A stretch of 64,000 nucleotides of DNA from Echinicola vietnamensis DSM 17526 (GCF_000325705.1 NC_019904.1:3474001-3538000); one strand, 5' to 3'. Shown: positions 54,180 to 63,339, numbered from the stretch's first letter. The notes: a model not told the origin generated them from the sequence alone. Translations and numbers: made by a program.

Positions 54180-54613
54180 TGGTTAAGAAGGTTTTTACGT
54201 TACTTGCTTGTTAATGGGGCAAATATACTGTAAAAATGGACTTATAAAATGGAATGGACAAAACCAAGTGGCCTATGGATCAGTGGAAGGGTCTGGCTAT
54301 AACCAATTATTATTGCCCATAGCCAAAATCAATTCCTTCAGGATAGGTATTGAACTGCGTTTTTTTTATTTTTGGACATTCCAAGACAGGAGGCTAGACG
54401 TTGGTTGGATAAATGCATACTAGCTTTATGGGTTAGGTGCACTTTTCTTGGAGCCGCCTTAGGTAATCATGTCTTTCAAAGGAACGTTATCTTATTTTGA
54501 CAGAGAGGCTGGTATGCCTTTAAGGATTGGAAGAACCTACATTATCACATTTTAGGCCATTTGAAATAGAATGCTACTTAGAAACTTTATCGACAACTAA
54601 TAAACTAAAATAT
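54180..54613. other. Gap upstream of etfB
   Basis: These 434 bases lie between divergent genes. A plus-strand frame at 54208-54423 has an amino-acid composition without domain or signal and is not called. No RNA or repeat was recognised. Confidence 0.4.
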
Positions 54614-55351
54614 ATGAAAATTCTGGTTTGTATTACACACGTGCCGGATACCACATCCAAAATTCAATTTACAGACAATAACACTAAGTTTGACAAGACT
54701 GGAGTACAGTTTATTATTGGGCCATACGATGATTATGCATTGGCCAGGGCAGTGGAGTTAAGAGACCAGTCCAGTGGAAGTCTTACCGTACTTAATGTAG
54801 GAGAAGCAGAGACAGAGCCTACCTTAAGAAAAGCATTGGCTATTGGGGCTGATGATGCCATCCGGGTAAATGCCTTTCCTTCGGACTCGCTATTTGTGGC
54901 CAATCAGATTGCACATTATGCAAAAGAAGGCGGATACGACCTTATTTTGATGGGAAGGGAATCCATCGATTTTAATGGTGGAATGGTACACGGAATGGTG
55001 GCGGAAATGCTGGGCATTCCATCCGTTTCACCTGTAATGAAGTTGGATTTGGAAGGAGATACGGCCAAAATCGCCAGAGAGATAGAAGGCGGAAAAGAGC
55101 ACTTAGAAGTGAAACTGCCATTTGTGGCCGGCTGTCAGGAGCCTATAGCGGAATGGAAGATCCCGAACATGCGTGGAATTATGTCCGCTCGCAGCAAGCC
55201 GCTCAATGTGGTAGAGCCAGTAGGAGAGGATGCGGCTACCAAAACTGTAGGTTATGAGCTTCCTCCTGCAAAAGGAGCTGTAAAACTTATTGACAAGGAC
55301 AATGTTGAAGAGTTGGTGAAGTTGTTGCAAAATGAAGCCAAGGTCCTTTAA
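54614..55351 (+). CDS. etfB: Electron transfer flavoprotein beta subunit
   Basis: This is the AMP/FAD-partner subunit of ETF, which takes electrons from acyl-CoA dehydrogenases to the quinone pool. It has 245 residues. The start KILVCITHVPDTTSK, the segment GPYDDYALARAVELRD and the ETF-beta recognition region around PFVAGCQEPIAEWKIPNMRGIMSARSKPL are family hallmarks. ATG 54614 was chosen because the longer frame to 54527 adds an unrelated leader. It is followed 31 bases later by etfA. Confidence 0.95.
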   Translation: MKILVCITHVPDTTSKIQFTDNNTKFDKTGVQFIIGPYDDYALARAVELRDQSSGSLTVLNVGEAETEPTLRKALAIGADDAIRVNAFPSDSLFVANQIAHYAKEGGYDLILMGRESIDFNGGMVHGMVAEMLGIPSVSPVMKLDLEGDTAKIAREIEGGKEHLEVKLPFVAGCQEPIAEWKIPNMRGIMSARSKPLNVVEPVGEDAATKTVGYELPPAKGAVKLIDKDNVEELVKLLQNEAKVL

Positions 55352-55382
55352 AAAAAATCTTTTATTTAAATTTGAATAAGAC

Positions 55383-56348
55383 ATGTCCATTTTAGTATAT
55401 ATAGAGCACGCCGAGGGAACCATCAAAAAGACGTCATTAGAGGCGGTATCGTACGCCAGTGCCCTTGGAGAAAAGGAAGGGAAGGAAGTGACAGCAGTGG
55501 CATTGGGTGCCATTGAAGAAGGGGCATTGGCCAAAGCAGGTGCCGCTGGAGCAAAAAAAGTACTGCATGTAGCAGATGATAAATTAAACGATGGGGTAAT
55601 TCAGGCACATGCAAGTGCTGTGGCCCAGGCTTTTGAGCAGGCAGGTGCAGATACGTTGGTGCTGGCGAAGTCTTCTTTAGGAGATGCAGTAGCGGCACGC
55701 TTGTCGATAAAATTGAAGGCAGGGCTAGCCTCCAATGTAGTAGCCTTACCAGAAGAAGATGGGGGATACAAAGTGAGAAGGAGTATTTATACAGGGAAGG
55801 CTTTTACCGATACGGTCATTACGACTTCCAATAAGATTTTGGCTGTGAAGAAAAATGCGGTTCCACTAAAATCCGATGGAGCAGATGCATCAGTGGAAGC
55901 TTTTCAAGTGAATTTGGAAGAGAGTGATTTTGCCGCAAAGATTACAGCTACAGACAAGGCAACAGATGAAATTTCTCTACCAGAAGCAGATATTGTAGTT
56001 TCTGGAGGTCGTGGGATGAAAGGACCGGAGAATTGGCATTTAATAGAAAACCTAGCAAAAGCAATGGGTGCAGCTACGGGGTGTTCTAAACCAGTTTCTG
56101 ACAGCGAATGGCGACCTCACCATGAGCACGTAGGACAAACCGGCGTAAAAGTAGCACCAAGTTTGTACGTGGCAGTTGGAATTTCAGGCGCTATTCAACA
56201 TCTTGCAGGTGTAAATGCATCCAAATTCATTTTGGTTATTAATAAAGATCCAGAAGCGCCATTTTTCAAGGCGGCCGATTACGGTATTGTAGGGGATGCT
56301 TTTGAAATACTGCCAAAACTTACGGAGGCTGTAAAAGCAATAAAATAA
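55383..56348 (+). CDS. etfA: Electron transfer flavoprotein alpha subunit
   Basis: This is the FAD-binding subunit of ETF, 321 residues. The N-terminal domain starts SILVYIEHAEGTIKKTSLEAVSYA. The C-terminal FAD domain carries VVSGGRGMKGPENW, GAATGCSKPVSD, QTGVKVAPSLYVAVGISGAIQHLAG and INKDPEAPFFKAADYGIVGD, the ETF-alpha signature. It works with the EtfB protein encoded just upstream. The bifunctional-nuclease gene starts six bases after its stop. Confidence 0.97.
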   Translation: MSILVYIEHAEGTIKKTSLEAVSYASALGEKEGKEVTAVALGAIEEGALAKAGAAGAKKVLHVADDKLNDGVIQAHASAVAQAFEQAGADTLVLAKSSLGDAVAARLSIKLKAGLASNVVALPEEDGGYKVRRSIYTGKAFTDTVITTSNKILAVKKNAVPLKSDGADASVEAFQVNLEESDFAAKITATDKATDEISLPEADIVVSGGRGMKGPENWHLIENLAKAMGAATGCSKPVSDSEWRPHHEHVGQTGVKVAPSLYVAVGISGAIQHLAGVNASKFILVINKDPEAPFFKAADYGIVGDAFEILPKLTEAVKAIK

Positions 56349-56354
56349 AAGCGA

Positions 56355-56960
56355 GTGGAGAACACAGTTGAACTAGAGATATTAGGTTTATCATCAAATC
56401 ATTCACAATCAGGATCCTTCACGCTGGTGATGGGCGAGACCACTGGTACGCGGAGACTTCCCATCGTGATCGGAATGTTTGAGGCTCAGGCGATTGCTAT
56501 TGAGATAGAGAAGATCGTCCCTAATCGTCCCATGACCCATGACCTTTTTAAGTCCTTTGCGAGTAATTTTGGGTTTTCGGTAGATTACATTCTTGTTTCA
56601 GATATGAGAGAGGGTGTTTTTTACGCTAAAATTGTCTGTAAAGACGGCAAGAAGAATGTGGAAATCGATGCCCGACCGTCGGATGCCATCGCGATAGCGG
56701 TGCGTTTTGATGCCCCGATATTTTGTGAGAAGAAGGTGATGTCAGAAGCGGCCATTGAATTCAACGAAGAGGAAGAAGAGAAAAGTGGAGGAAAGTCAGC
56801 AGCCGAAGACAAAAAGGTCTCCTCAACTAAATCGAGGCGTCAAGAACCACTCAAAGATTATAGCCTAGAAAAGCTGAACCAGTTACTGGACAAGGCCATC
56901 AATAATGAGGACTATGAGCAAGCAGCTCGTATTAGAGATGAGATAAATCGAAGAAATTAA
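56355..56960 (+). CDS. Bifunctional-nuclease-domain protein with UVR motif
   Basis: This is a protein of 201 residues that starts with GTG. Residues 1-130 or so form a DUF151/BFN domain (LEILGLSSNHSQSGSFTLVMGE ... RRLPIVIGMFEAQAIAIEIE ... DARPSDAIAIAVRFDAPIF). The BFN domain is known as a nuclease or regulator in plants and bacteria. After an acidic linker, the last 35 residues carry a UVR-like motif (LNQLLDKAINNEDYEQAARIRDEI), as at the C-terminus of UvrB. It lies six bases after etfA, so they share a transcript. The link to electron transfer is unexplained. Confidence 0.88.
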   Translation: MENTVELEILGLSSNHSQSGSFTLVMGETTGTRRLPIVIGMFEAQAIAIEIEKIVPNRPMTHDLFKSFASNFGFSVDYILVSDMREGVFYAKIVCKDGKKNVEIDARPSDAIAIAVRFDAPIFCEKKVMSEAAIEFNEEEEEKSGGKSAAEDKKVSSTKSRRQEPLKDYSLEKLNQLLDKAINNEDYEQAARIRDEINRRN

Positions 56961-56967
56961 TAGTACT

Positions 56968-57003
56968 TAAAAACCTGGATCTGTTAAGTTCCAGGTTTTT
57001 TTG
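56968..57003 (+). terminator. Terminator after the etfBA-BFN unit
   Basis: AAACCTGGA (56971-56979) and TCCAGGTTT (56990-56998) pair perfectly and are followed by a T-rich run. Confidence 0.85.
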
Positions 57004-57091
57004 TTTCCATTCCTGTCCCAAAATACCTTATATTTACCTTCTTATTTCTTTTGAGGGGACCAAAAAAACACCAAGGTCATAACGATAATAT

Positions 57092-58378
57092 ATGGATTAT
57101 TTAAGAGGTATGATTGGAATTGTTGCGTTATTGGGCGTAGCATTTCTATTTTCAGCGAGCAGAAAGTCAGTGGATTGGAAATTAGTGGGGATAGGGGTGA
57201 TCTTACAAATAGTCTTTGGCTTTTTGATTACTAAGGTAGCCTTTGTCGAATCTGTTTTTGCCAGTATCAGTGGTGCTTTTGTGAAATTACTTAGTTTTGC
57301 ACAGGCCGGAGCGATTTTTTTGTTTGGTGATTTAGCCACAGATTCATTTGGGACCATATTTGCCTTTCAGGTGTTACCTACCATTATCTTCTTTTCGACC
57401 GTTTCTGCGGGATTGTATTATTTAGGTGTATTGCAAAAAATCGTGTTTGGAATTGCTTGGGTAATGGCCAGGACCATGAAGCTTTCTGGTGCCGAAAGCC
57501 TTTCAGCCGCGGGGAATATTTTTTTGGGTCAGACAGAAGCGCCGTTGTTGGTGCGTCCTTTTATACCAACCATGACCCGATCAGAGCTTATGTGTTTGAT
57601 GACAGGAGGGATGGCGACCATTGCTGGTGGTGTTTTGGCTGCCTATGTGGCTTTTTTGGGAGGGGATGACCCTGCTGAACAGAGCAAGTTTGCATCGTAC
57701 CTTTTAGGCGCAAGTATTATGAATGCACCTGCCGCCATTGTCATGTCCAAATTAATTATTCCTGAGACCAATAAAGAAGGTCTAAATGATAAACTGGAAG
57801 TGAGCAGTGAAGGTATGGGGGTAAACTTGATCGATGCCATGTCTATAGGAGCAGCAGATGGGTTGAAACTGGCGTTAAATGTAGGAGGGATGTTACTGGC
57901 TTTTATTGCTGTCATCGCCATGCTTAATTATCTGCTATCAGGGGTGCTGGGTGATGTGACAGGCTTAAATCAATTTGTGGTTGATACCACCAATGGGAGG
58001 TTTGATGGTTTCTCATTGGAATATATCCTTGGTCAGGTGTTTAGGATATTCGCTTGGCTGATGGGGGTGGAATGGCAGGATACGCTTCAAGTGGGCTCGC
58101 TACTGGGACAAAAGACGGTTATCAATGAGTTTGTGGCGTATTCAGATCTCTCTTCCATGAAGGCAGAAGGAGACTTATCACCAAAATCAATCATCATCGC
58201 AACGTACGCCCTTTGCGGGTTTTCTAATTTTAGCTCCATTGCGATACAAGTGGGAGGAATAGGAAGCATTGCCCCGGGACAACAAGGAAATCTTTCTAAA
58301 TTGGGCATGCATGCCCTTCTTGCCGCTACTTTGGCGTGTATGATGACAGCCACCATTGCTGGGATGCTTTTCAGCTAA
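57092..58378 (+). CDS. Concentrative nucleoside transporter (NupC/CNT family)
   Basis: This is a nucleoside symporter of 428 residues with the CNT fold. About eight to ten hydrophobic segments are visible. Hallmarks are FGTIFAFQVLPTIIFFSTVSAGLYYLGVLQ and the helix-turn regions SGAESLSAAGNIFLGQTEAPLLVRPF, GGMATIAGGVLAAYV and the late TYALCGFSNFSSIAIQVGGIG. The conserved QTEAP (Gln/Glu) and AES motifs that bind the nucleoside are present. Coupling to Na+ or H+ is not certain. It follows the terminator of the etf unit. Confidence 0.94.
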   Translation: MDYLRGMIGIVALLGVAFLFSASRKSVDWKLVGIGVILQIVFGFLITKVAFVESVFASISGAFVKLLSFAQAGAIFLFGDLATDSFGTIFAFQVLPTIIFFSTVSAGLYYLGVLQKIVFGIAWVMARTMKLSGAESLSAAGNIFLGQTEAPLLVRPFIPTMTRSELMCLMTGGMATIAGGVLAAYVAFLGGDDPAEQSKFASYLLGASIMNAPAAIVMSKLIIPETNKEGLNDKLEVSSEGMGVNLIDAMSIGAADGLKLALNVGGMLLAFIAVIAMLNYLLSGVLGDVTGLNQFVVDTTNGRFDGFSLEYILGQVFRIFAWLMGVEWQDTLQVGSLLGQKTVINEFVAYSDLSSMKAEGDLSPKSIIIATYALCGFSNFSSIAIQVGGIGSIAPGQQGNLSKLGMHALLAATLACMMTATIAGMLFS

Positions 58379-58383
58379 AAAAG

Positions 58384-58425
58384 AAAGCCCGAAAAGGTAT
58401 GATGATCTTTTCGGGCTTTAGTGAT
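58384..58425. terminator. Bidirectional terminator
   Basis: AAAGCCCGAAAAG (58384-58396) and CTTTTCGGGCTTT (58407-58419) form a perfect 13-base stem between the convergent transporter and cyclophilin genes. T runs flank it, the stronger one on the minus strand. Confidence 0.88.
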
Positions 58426-58441
58426 ATGATTAAATTATGAA

Positions 58442-58879
58442 TTATGCCTCTGAAATGACGATTTTTTCGATTTTGTCTCCTTGGCGTATCTGATCTATTA
58501 CATCCAAACCTTCTATCACCTTGCCAAAGCAGGTGTGGTTTCTGTCCAAATGGGCGGTATTGTCTCTGCTATGGCAGATGAAAAACTGGGATCCTCCTGT
58601 GTTTCTTCCTGCGTGCGCCATGGATAAGACACCGCGTTCATGGTGTTGGTTACCTCCGTCCAGTTCACAATCAATGGTATATCCTGGTCCACCGGCACCA
58701 TTTCCAATGGGGCATCCGCCTTGAATGACAAAGTTAGGAATTACCCGATGAAAGGTAAGTCCATTGTAAAAGCCTTTTTCGGAAAGGTCTATAAAGTTTT
58801 TCACCGTGTTGGGAGCATCTTTTTCATAAAACTCCACCTTCATGGTTCCTTTTTCAGTAACGATTTCTGCTGTTTTCAT
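58442..58879 (-). CDS. Peptidyl-prolyl isomerase, cyclophilin type
   Basis: This is a cyclophilin of 145 residues, a single domain with no signal peptide, so it is cytoplasmic. It catalyses cis-trans isomerisation of X-Pro bonds. [13 protein letters not shown] carries the catalytic Arg, followed by [19 protein letters not shown] and [20 protein letters not shown]. The length is that of the minimal PpiB class. A TATCTTTG box (58897-58904, minus strand) lies 18 bases upstream of the start. Confidence 0.95.
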   Translation of the reverse strand: MKTAEIVTEKGTMKVEFYEKDAPNTVKNFIDLSEKGFYNGLTFHRVIPNFVIQGGCPIGNGAGGPGYTIDCELDGGNQHHERGVLSMAHAGRNTGGSQFFICHSRDNTAHLDRNHTCFGKVIEGLDVIDQIRQGDKIEKIVISEA

Positions 58880-58896
58880 GGAATGTTTATTTGAAG

Positions 58897-58904
58897 CAAA
58901 GATA
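58897..58904 (-). promoter_or_regulatory. -7 promoter box of the cyclophilin gene
   Basis: TATCTTTG on the minus strand matches TAnnTTTG. No good TTTG was found at the usual distance upstream. Confidence 0.4.
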
Positions 58905-59039
58905 GTAAATCTTGCTTTTATTTGGAGAAAATAATTGAATTGCGAGTGTTGGATTAGTCTTATTTTATATTGAAAGAGTTTAAAATCTTCCTTTTGGTCT
59001 GTTTTTTGATTATATTTTAGTAACCAAACTTATTTAATC

Positions 59040-59309
59040 ATGAATAACAGAGAAAAGTTAGAGAAAATGGACAGAGCTTTGAGGCTACTTGCAGACTTGA
59101 AAAACAGCCAAGTGGCATTGATAGAAAAGGCTTCCCAGCTCCAACTTGATGCCATGGAGTTTAATTTTTCGAACATGGAAAAGAACATGGGAGACTTGTA
59201 CTCAAGGTACAATGAATCCTTGGATATGCTTGGGGAAGAGCTCGAGCGGTTCGAAATAAGAAGGAACAAGTTTGAACAAGAACATGGCTTGGACAAGCCT
59301 GCAGAATAA
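59040..59309 (+). CDS. Small coiled-coil protein, function unknown
   Basis: This is a protein of 89 residues, almost entirely alpha-helical and heptad-like (LEKMDRALRLLADLKNSQ, QLDAMEFNFSNMEKNMGDLYSRY). It is highly charged, has no membrane segment or signal and has no recognised family. It is closed by its own strong terminator, which supports an independent real gene. The role could be as a dimeric scaffold; this is an inference. Confidence 0.65.
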   Translation: MNNREKLEKMDRALRLLADLKNSQVALIEKASQLQLDAMEFNFSNMEKNMGDLYSRYNESLDMLGEELERFEIRRNKFEQEHGLDKPAE

Positions 59310-59312
59310 TGT

Positions 59313-59343
59313 TGGCCCTCCGGATACCCGGAGGGCTTTTTGT
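59313..59343 (+). terminator. Terminator after the small coiled-coil gene
   Basis: GCCCTCCGG (59315-59323) and CCGGAGGGC (59328-59336) form a perfect nine-base stem followed by TTTTTG. Confidence 0.9.
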
Positions 59344-60942
59344 TTAGCATGTGGGGGCTCCTGCCATGATCTCCTCATCGGCAAAGTCCTCGTATTTTTT
59401 GAAGTTCTCCACAAATGAACTTGCCAGCTGAAAAGCCTTTTGGTCATATTCACCTGGGTTTTCCCATGTGTCTTTGGGGTTCAGGATTTCTTGCGGTACT
59501 CCCGGGCAACGTTGTGGAACAGCAACATTGAACACAGGGTGGTTTTTATAATTGACATTGTCGAGTTTTCCTTCCAATGCTGCAGAAATCATGGCTCTGG
59601 TATGGGAGAGTTTCATCCGTGAACCCACCCCATAAGAGCCGCCTGTCCATCCAGTATTTACCAACCAGACATTTGCATTATGGTCTTTCATTTTTTTGCC
59701 AAATAAACTGGCATAAACCGTGGGGTGTAGCGGGAGAAATGCAGCTCCAAAGCAAGCTGAAAATGTTTTTTGGGGTTCTGTTATTCCCATTTCGGTACCC
59801 GCTACTTTGGCCGTGTAGCCAGAGATGAAGTGGTACATGGCTTGGCTGGGGTTTAGTTTGGAAATAGGGGGGAGTACTCCGAAAGCATCCGCTGTGAGGA
59901 AGAAGATGTTTTTGGGCAAGGTGCCCAGTGGGGGCATTATGGCCTGAGGTATGTGGTACAACGGATATGCTGTTCTGGTGTTTTCGGTAGTCGTACTATC
60001 CGCAAAGTTTATAGTCCTACTGTTGGGAAAGAACTTTGTGTTTTCCACGATGGAACCGAATTTTATCGCTCGCCAAATTTCTGGTTCTTTTTGCTCAGAA
60101 AGGTCGATGACTTTAGCATAGCATCCACCTTCAAAGTTAAATATACCATTATTGGTCCAGCCATGTTCGTCGTCACCGATGAGCTTTCGCTCCGGGTCAG
60201 CAGACAAGGTCGTCTTTCCCGTTCCAGAAAGACCAAAGAATACAGCTGTATCTCCCATCTTACCGATGTTAGCAGAGCAGTGCATAGAAAGCACCTTTTC
60301 TTTTAAAGGTAACAGGTAATTCAACACTGAAAATATACCTTTTTTGATCTCGCCAGCATAACCAGTTCCGCCAATTAGAATGATTTTCCTAGTAAGATTG
60401 ATGATGGTGAAATTCTTGCCTCTAGTGCCATCTACCGTTGGGTCAGCTTCGAATTCTGGAATACAGATAATGGTGTAAGCTGTTTCCAAATCAATGGTTT
60501 CGCCTTCCTCTGGCCTTAAAAACATATTGTGGCAAAAGAGGTTGTGCCAGGCCAAGGTGTTGTAAACCCTGACATTAAGCCGGTACCTACTGTCAGCACC
60601 GGCATACATATCCCGGGCAAATATGATCCTGTTCTTCAGGTAAGCTGTCATTTTGTTCAATAAACCATCAAAATGCGCTTCCATAAAGGGAATGTTGATC
60701 GTTCCCCACCAGATGGTGTTTTTGGTCTTGTAGTCAGAAACGATGTAACGGTCTTTTGGTGACCTTCCTGTGAACTTACCGGTGTCTGCCATTAAGGCAC
60801 CAGTGTCTGTCAGCCATCCTTCTTTTTGGGCAAGGGCATGCTCAATAAGTTCAGGAGGTGTTAGGTTGAGTTTTAACTGACCTTTATCCAACTGTTCATG
60901 AATACGCTGTTGGTCAGTAACGGGGGATGTTTTACTGATCAT
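59344..60942 (-). CDS. pckA: Phosphoenolpyruvate carboxykinase (ATP)
   Basis: This gluconeogenic enzyme converts oxaloacetate and ATP to PEP, ADP and CO2. It has 532 residues. The kinase P-loop FFGLSGTGKTTLS is followed by LIGDDEHGWTNNGIFNFEGGCYAK (metal ligand). The PEPCK start region GRSPKDRYIVSD and the segment LVNTGWTGGSYGVGSRM near the C-terminus are diagnostic of the ATP-type enzyme. The frame ends with PTC and the stop lies just after the terminator of the coiled-coil gene. A TATCTTTG box (60985-60992, minus strand) lies upstream. Confidence 0.97.
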   Translation of the reverse strand: MISKTSPVTDQQRIHEQLDKGQLKLNLTPPELIEHALAQKEGWLTDTGALMADTGKFTGRSPKDRYIVSDYKTKNTIWWGTINIPFMEAHFDGLLNKMTAYLKNRIIFARDMYAGADSRYRLNVRVYNTLAWHNLFCHNMFLRPEEGETIDLETAYTIICIPEFEADPTVDGTRGKNFTIINLTRKIILIGGTGYAGEIKKGIFSVLNYLLPLKEKVLSMHCSANIGKMGDTAVFFGLSGTGKTTLSADPERKLIGDDEHGWTNNGIFNFEGGCYAKVIDLSEQKEPEIWRAIKFGSIVENTKFFPNSRTINFADSTTTENTRTAYPLYHIPQAIMPPLGTLPKNIFFLTADAFGVLPPISKLNPSQAMYHFISGYTAKVAGTEMGITEPQKTFSACFGAAFLPLHPTVYASLFGKKMKDHNANVWLVNTGWTGGSYGVGSRMKLSHTRAMISAALEGKLDNVNYKNHPVFNVAVPQRCPGVPQEILNPKDTWENPGEYDQKAFQLASSFVENFKKYEDFADEEIMAGAPTC

Positions 60943-60984
60943 AAATCTTTAAAGCTATTTGGGTATTATAAAAAGGTATTGCTA

Positions 60985-60992
60985 CAAAGATA
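60985..60992 (-). promoter_or_regulatory. -7 promoter box of pckA
   Basis: TATCTTTG on the minus strand, 43 bases upstream of the start codon, matches TAnnTTTG. The -33 element is not clear. Confidence 0.4.
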
Positions 60993-61235
60993 GAGGAATT
61001 GGAGCGTATTATCCTTAAAAAAGATTGAAAATGTACGTTTTCAAACGATTTCGATGGGTTTTTTGATGACAATTAAAGGAAGTAAAATATTCAAAAAAGA
61101 ATGATTGTTCCTGTGGAATCTCAAAAAGATTGACCAAATACCATTAGGGAACAAAATGGTTCATTTTTCTCAGTTTAAGAAAAAATCTCTTATCATTGTA
61201 AATTATTAAGCTTAATTCAGGAATTATTTACCCAA

Positions 61236-62819
61236 ATGTTAGAAAACGAAGAATCCAATAAACAGCAACTCGATAGAGGTTTTGATGGCCCATCGATGTT
61301 TGGCCACCCAAGGGGGTTAATGACACTTTTTTTTACTGAAATGTGGGAACGTTTCAGTTATTATGGCATGAGGGCGTTGCTCATTTTATTTATGACCACG
61401 GCTGTCATTGATGGAGGCTTGGGATTTGATGATAAGACATCAGGTGCAATTTACGGTCTTTATACGATGGGGGTTTACTTGTTGGCCTTACCAGGTGGCT
61501 GGCTCGCAGACAGGTTGTTCGGGTTAAAGAAATCAGTTTGGTACGGAGGGATTATTATTGCACTGGGGCATTTTACAATGGGTTTGCCGGGAATATTGGC
61601 GATGCTGGAAGGAGGGCATGTGGCCAAGGATACGTTGTCTTCACTGGATACTACTTCCTTTTTCCTTGGGTTGATTCTTATTGTGGTGGGGACGGGTTTG
61701 CTCAAACCTAACATCAGTTCAATTGTTGGACAGCTCTATCATGAAGGAAGTTCAAAAAGAGATGCTGGATTCAGTATTTTCTATATGGGAATCAATATCG
61801 GTGGATTTATCGCACCTATTATTTGCAGTACTTTTGCTGAAATAGATTGGCATTTAGGTTTTGGTGTAGCAGGTTTTGGAATGGTCCTTGGACTTATTCA
61901 GTACCGATTGACATCAGGTACGCTAAAAGGGAAAGGGGAGTTGACAGATCCAGCCTCTGAGGTGGAAGTCGCTCACCGACGTCGACTAAGGATGTTTACT
62001 TTTCTGACAATAATAGTTATTTCCTTAGTAGTTTTTTTAATGTTTCAGGGCACTATTGCTATTAATGCTGCAGCGATAGCGGATGCATCTTATAAGGTTA
62101 TTGCCTTGGTGGCAGCAGGATTCTTTATTTATGTGATTCTTTTTGGTGGGTTGGATAAAGAAGAAAAGAAAAAAGTAGGAGTGATTGCTATTTTACTCTG
62201 TTTTGGAGCGTTGTTTTGGTCAGGATTTGAGCAGGCAGGTTCCACCTTGAATCTGTTTGCAGAACGGTTTACTAATCGACATGTGTTTGGATGGGAGATT
62301 CCAACAGGATACTTCCAATCTGCAAACTCCATGTTTATCATTATTTTTGCGCCTGTATTTGCAGCCCTATGGGTTTGGTTGGCCAAAAGACATTTAGAGC
62401 CCAGTTCTCCTATTAAATTCGCCTTTGGCCTGATCCTGCTCGGGATAGGCTTTTTAGTGATGTATTTTGCAGCTAAAGTAGCGGCAGCGGGAAGTTTAGC
62501 CGCTCCCACCTGGTTAATGTTTACCTATCTGTTTCATACTTTTGGAGAATTGAGCTTAAGCCCAGTGGGATTGAGCTTGACCACAAAGCTGGCACCGAAA
62601 AAATTTCAAGGGCAAATGATGGGAATGTGGTTTTTGTCTGTTGCTTTGGGCAATTTGGTTGCTGGCATTATCGCTGGGGAAGCGAGTGGAGGCTCCAAGG
62701 AAGCAGTAGCTGAAATGCCGGATCAGTATATGTTAATTGTAATGATATCCATAGGAGCAGGAATTGTACTCATGTTGATTACCAAACCTATTAGGAAATT
62801 AATGGGGAATGTTAGATAA
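61236..62819 (+). CDS. POT-family peptide/proton symporter
   Basis: This is a di-/tripeptide transporter of 527 residues with 12-14 membrane segments. The hallmark ETMWERFSYYG-type region reads FTEMWERFSYYGMRALLILFM (ExxERFSYY, the proton-coupling motif). GGWLADRLFGLKKSVWYGG, GLLKPNISSIVGQLY and FYMGINIGGFIAPI, then the C-terminal half with FGELSLSPVGLSLTTKLAP, are all typical. It is closed by a terminator and is probably monocistronic. Confidence 0.95.
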   Translation: MLENEESNKQQLDRGFDGPSMFGHPRGLMTLFFTEMWERFSYYGMRALLILFMTTAVIDGGLGFDDKTSGAIYGLYTMGVYLLALPGGWLADRLFGLKKSVWYGGIIIALGHFTMGLPGILAMLEGGHVAKDTLSSLDTTSFFLGLILIVVGTGLLKPNISSIVGQLYHEGSSKRDAGFSIFYMGINIGGFIAPIICSTFAEIDWHLGFGVAGFGMVLGLIQYRLTSGTLKGKGELTDPASEVEVAHRRRLRMFTFLTIIVISLVVFLMFQGTIAINAAAIADASYKVIALVAAGFFIYVILFGGLDKEEKKKVGVIAILLCFGALFWSGFEQAGSTLNLFAERFTNRHVFGWEIPTGYFQSANSMFIIIFAPVFAALWVWLAKRHLEPSSPIKFAFGLILLGIGFLVMYFAAKVAAAGSLAAPTWLMFTYLFHTFGELSLSPVGLSLTTKLAPKKFQGQMMGMWFLSVALGNLVAGIIAGEASGGSKEAVAEMPDQYMLIVMISIGAGIVLMLITKPIRKLMGNVR

Positions 62820-62821
62820 CT

Positions 62822-62852
62822 AAAAAGGGGAGCGATCATCGCTCCCCTTTTT
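62822..62852. terminator. Terminator between the POT gene and the small-protein genes
   Basis: AAAAAGGGGAGCGAT and ATCGCTCCCCTTTTT form a perfect 15-base stem with a one-base centre. The T runs on both strands mean it can work in both directions. Confidence 0.9.
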
Positions 62853-62872
62853 AGTTATAAAGTAAACCCTTA

Positions 62873-63019
62873 TTATTTTTCCTTTTTATTTCCTTTGAAT
62901 AGACTGTTTCTGATGTCCATGTTGGAAAGGCCAGCGCCCAAGCCAATAAGGATACAAACGATAAGGATGAATAATTGAGCTCCTGAACCCAGGGGAGAAT
63001 TGAATATTTCCAGTAACAT
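62873..63019 (-). CDS. Small single-span membrane protein, 48 residues
   Basis: This frame is too short for usual gene calling. It starts at ATG 63019 and ends at TAA 62873. The sequence begins MLLEIFNSPLGSGAQ, then one hydrophobic segment of about 18 residues (LFILIVCILIGLGAGL), then NMDIRNSLFKGNKKEK with a basic C-terminus. This is the classic layout of a small bacterial inner-membrane protein. It ends 20 bases before the bidirectional terminator, which supports a real transcript end. The longer overlapping frame 62851-63084 in another phase has no such structure. Its function is unknown. Confidence 0.62.
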   Translation of the reverse strand: MLLEIFNSPLGSGAQLFILIVCILIGLGAGLSNMDIRNSLFKGNKKEK

Positions 63020-63141
63020 ATCTGAAATGTTTTAAGTGAAGTCTTAAATTTTTTGCAATTTAATAGCTCAGCCTCATTGGACAAAATTAATTTATAAAAA
63101 CTGGGCTATCTTAGGAGAAAGAGGCCCAGTCTGAATACTAA

Positions 63142-63339
63142 TTAGTCAAATTCGTCATCCAAATCGTCTTCGAAATCGCCAAAATCATCGTCTTCGAAAT
63201 CGATTAAATTGTCTTCAAGTCTTTCATCATCGTCATCATCTAGGTCATAAATGTCCTCGTTGAGATCATCCATATTGAATTCGTCATCTTCCTCGAAGTC
63301 ATCGAATTCGTCATAGTATTGTTCAGTTCCTCTTGCCAT
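63142..63339 (-). CDS. Hyper-acidic 65-residue protein
   Basis: The protein starts MARGTEQYYDEF. Of 65 residues, 25 are Asp and 11 Glu (36 acidic, about 55 %), with only two Arg and no Lys or Cys. Aromatic residues (Phe and Tyr, nine in all) are spread between the acidic clusters. No hydrophobic core or membrane segment exists, so the protein is likely disordered. A DNA-mimic, metal-buffering or nucleic-acid-competitor role is possible but not shown. It lies 122 bases upstream of the small membrane protein on the same strand and may be co-transcribed. Confidence 0.66.
   Translation of the reverse strand: MARGTEQYYDEFDDFEEDDEFNMDDLNEDIYDLDDDDDERLEDNLIDFEDDDFGDFEDDLDDEFD

Noticed and set aside
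54208..54423. 71-residue frame upstream of etfB
   Set aside because: No signal, domain or terminator; composition like random AT-rich sequence.
62851..63084. 77-residue minus-strand frame over the small membrane gene
   Set aside because: Its sequence lacks a coherent hydrophobic segment, while the other phase gives a clean membrane peptide.
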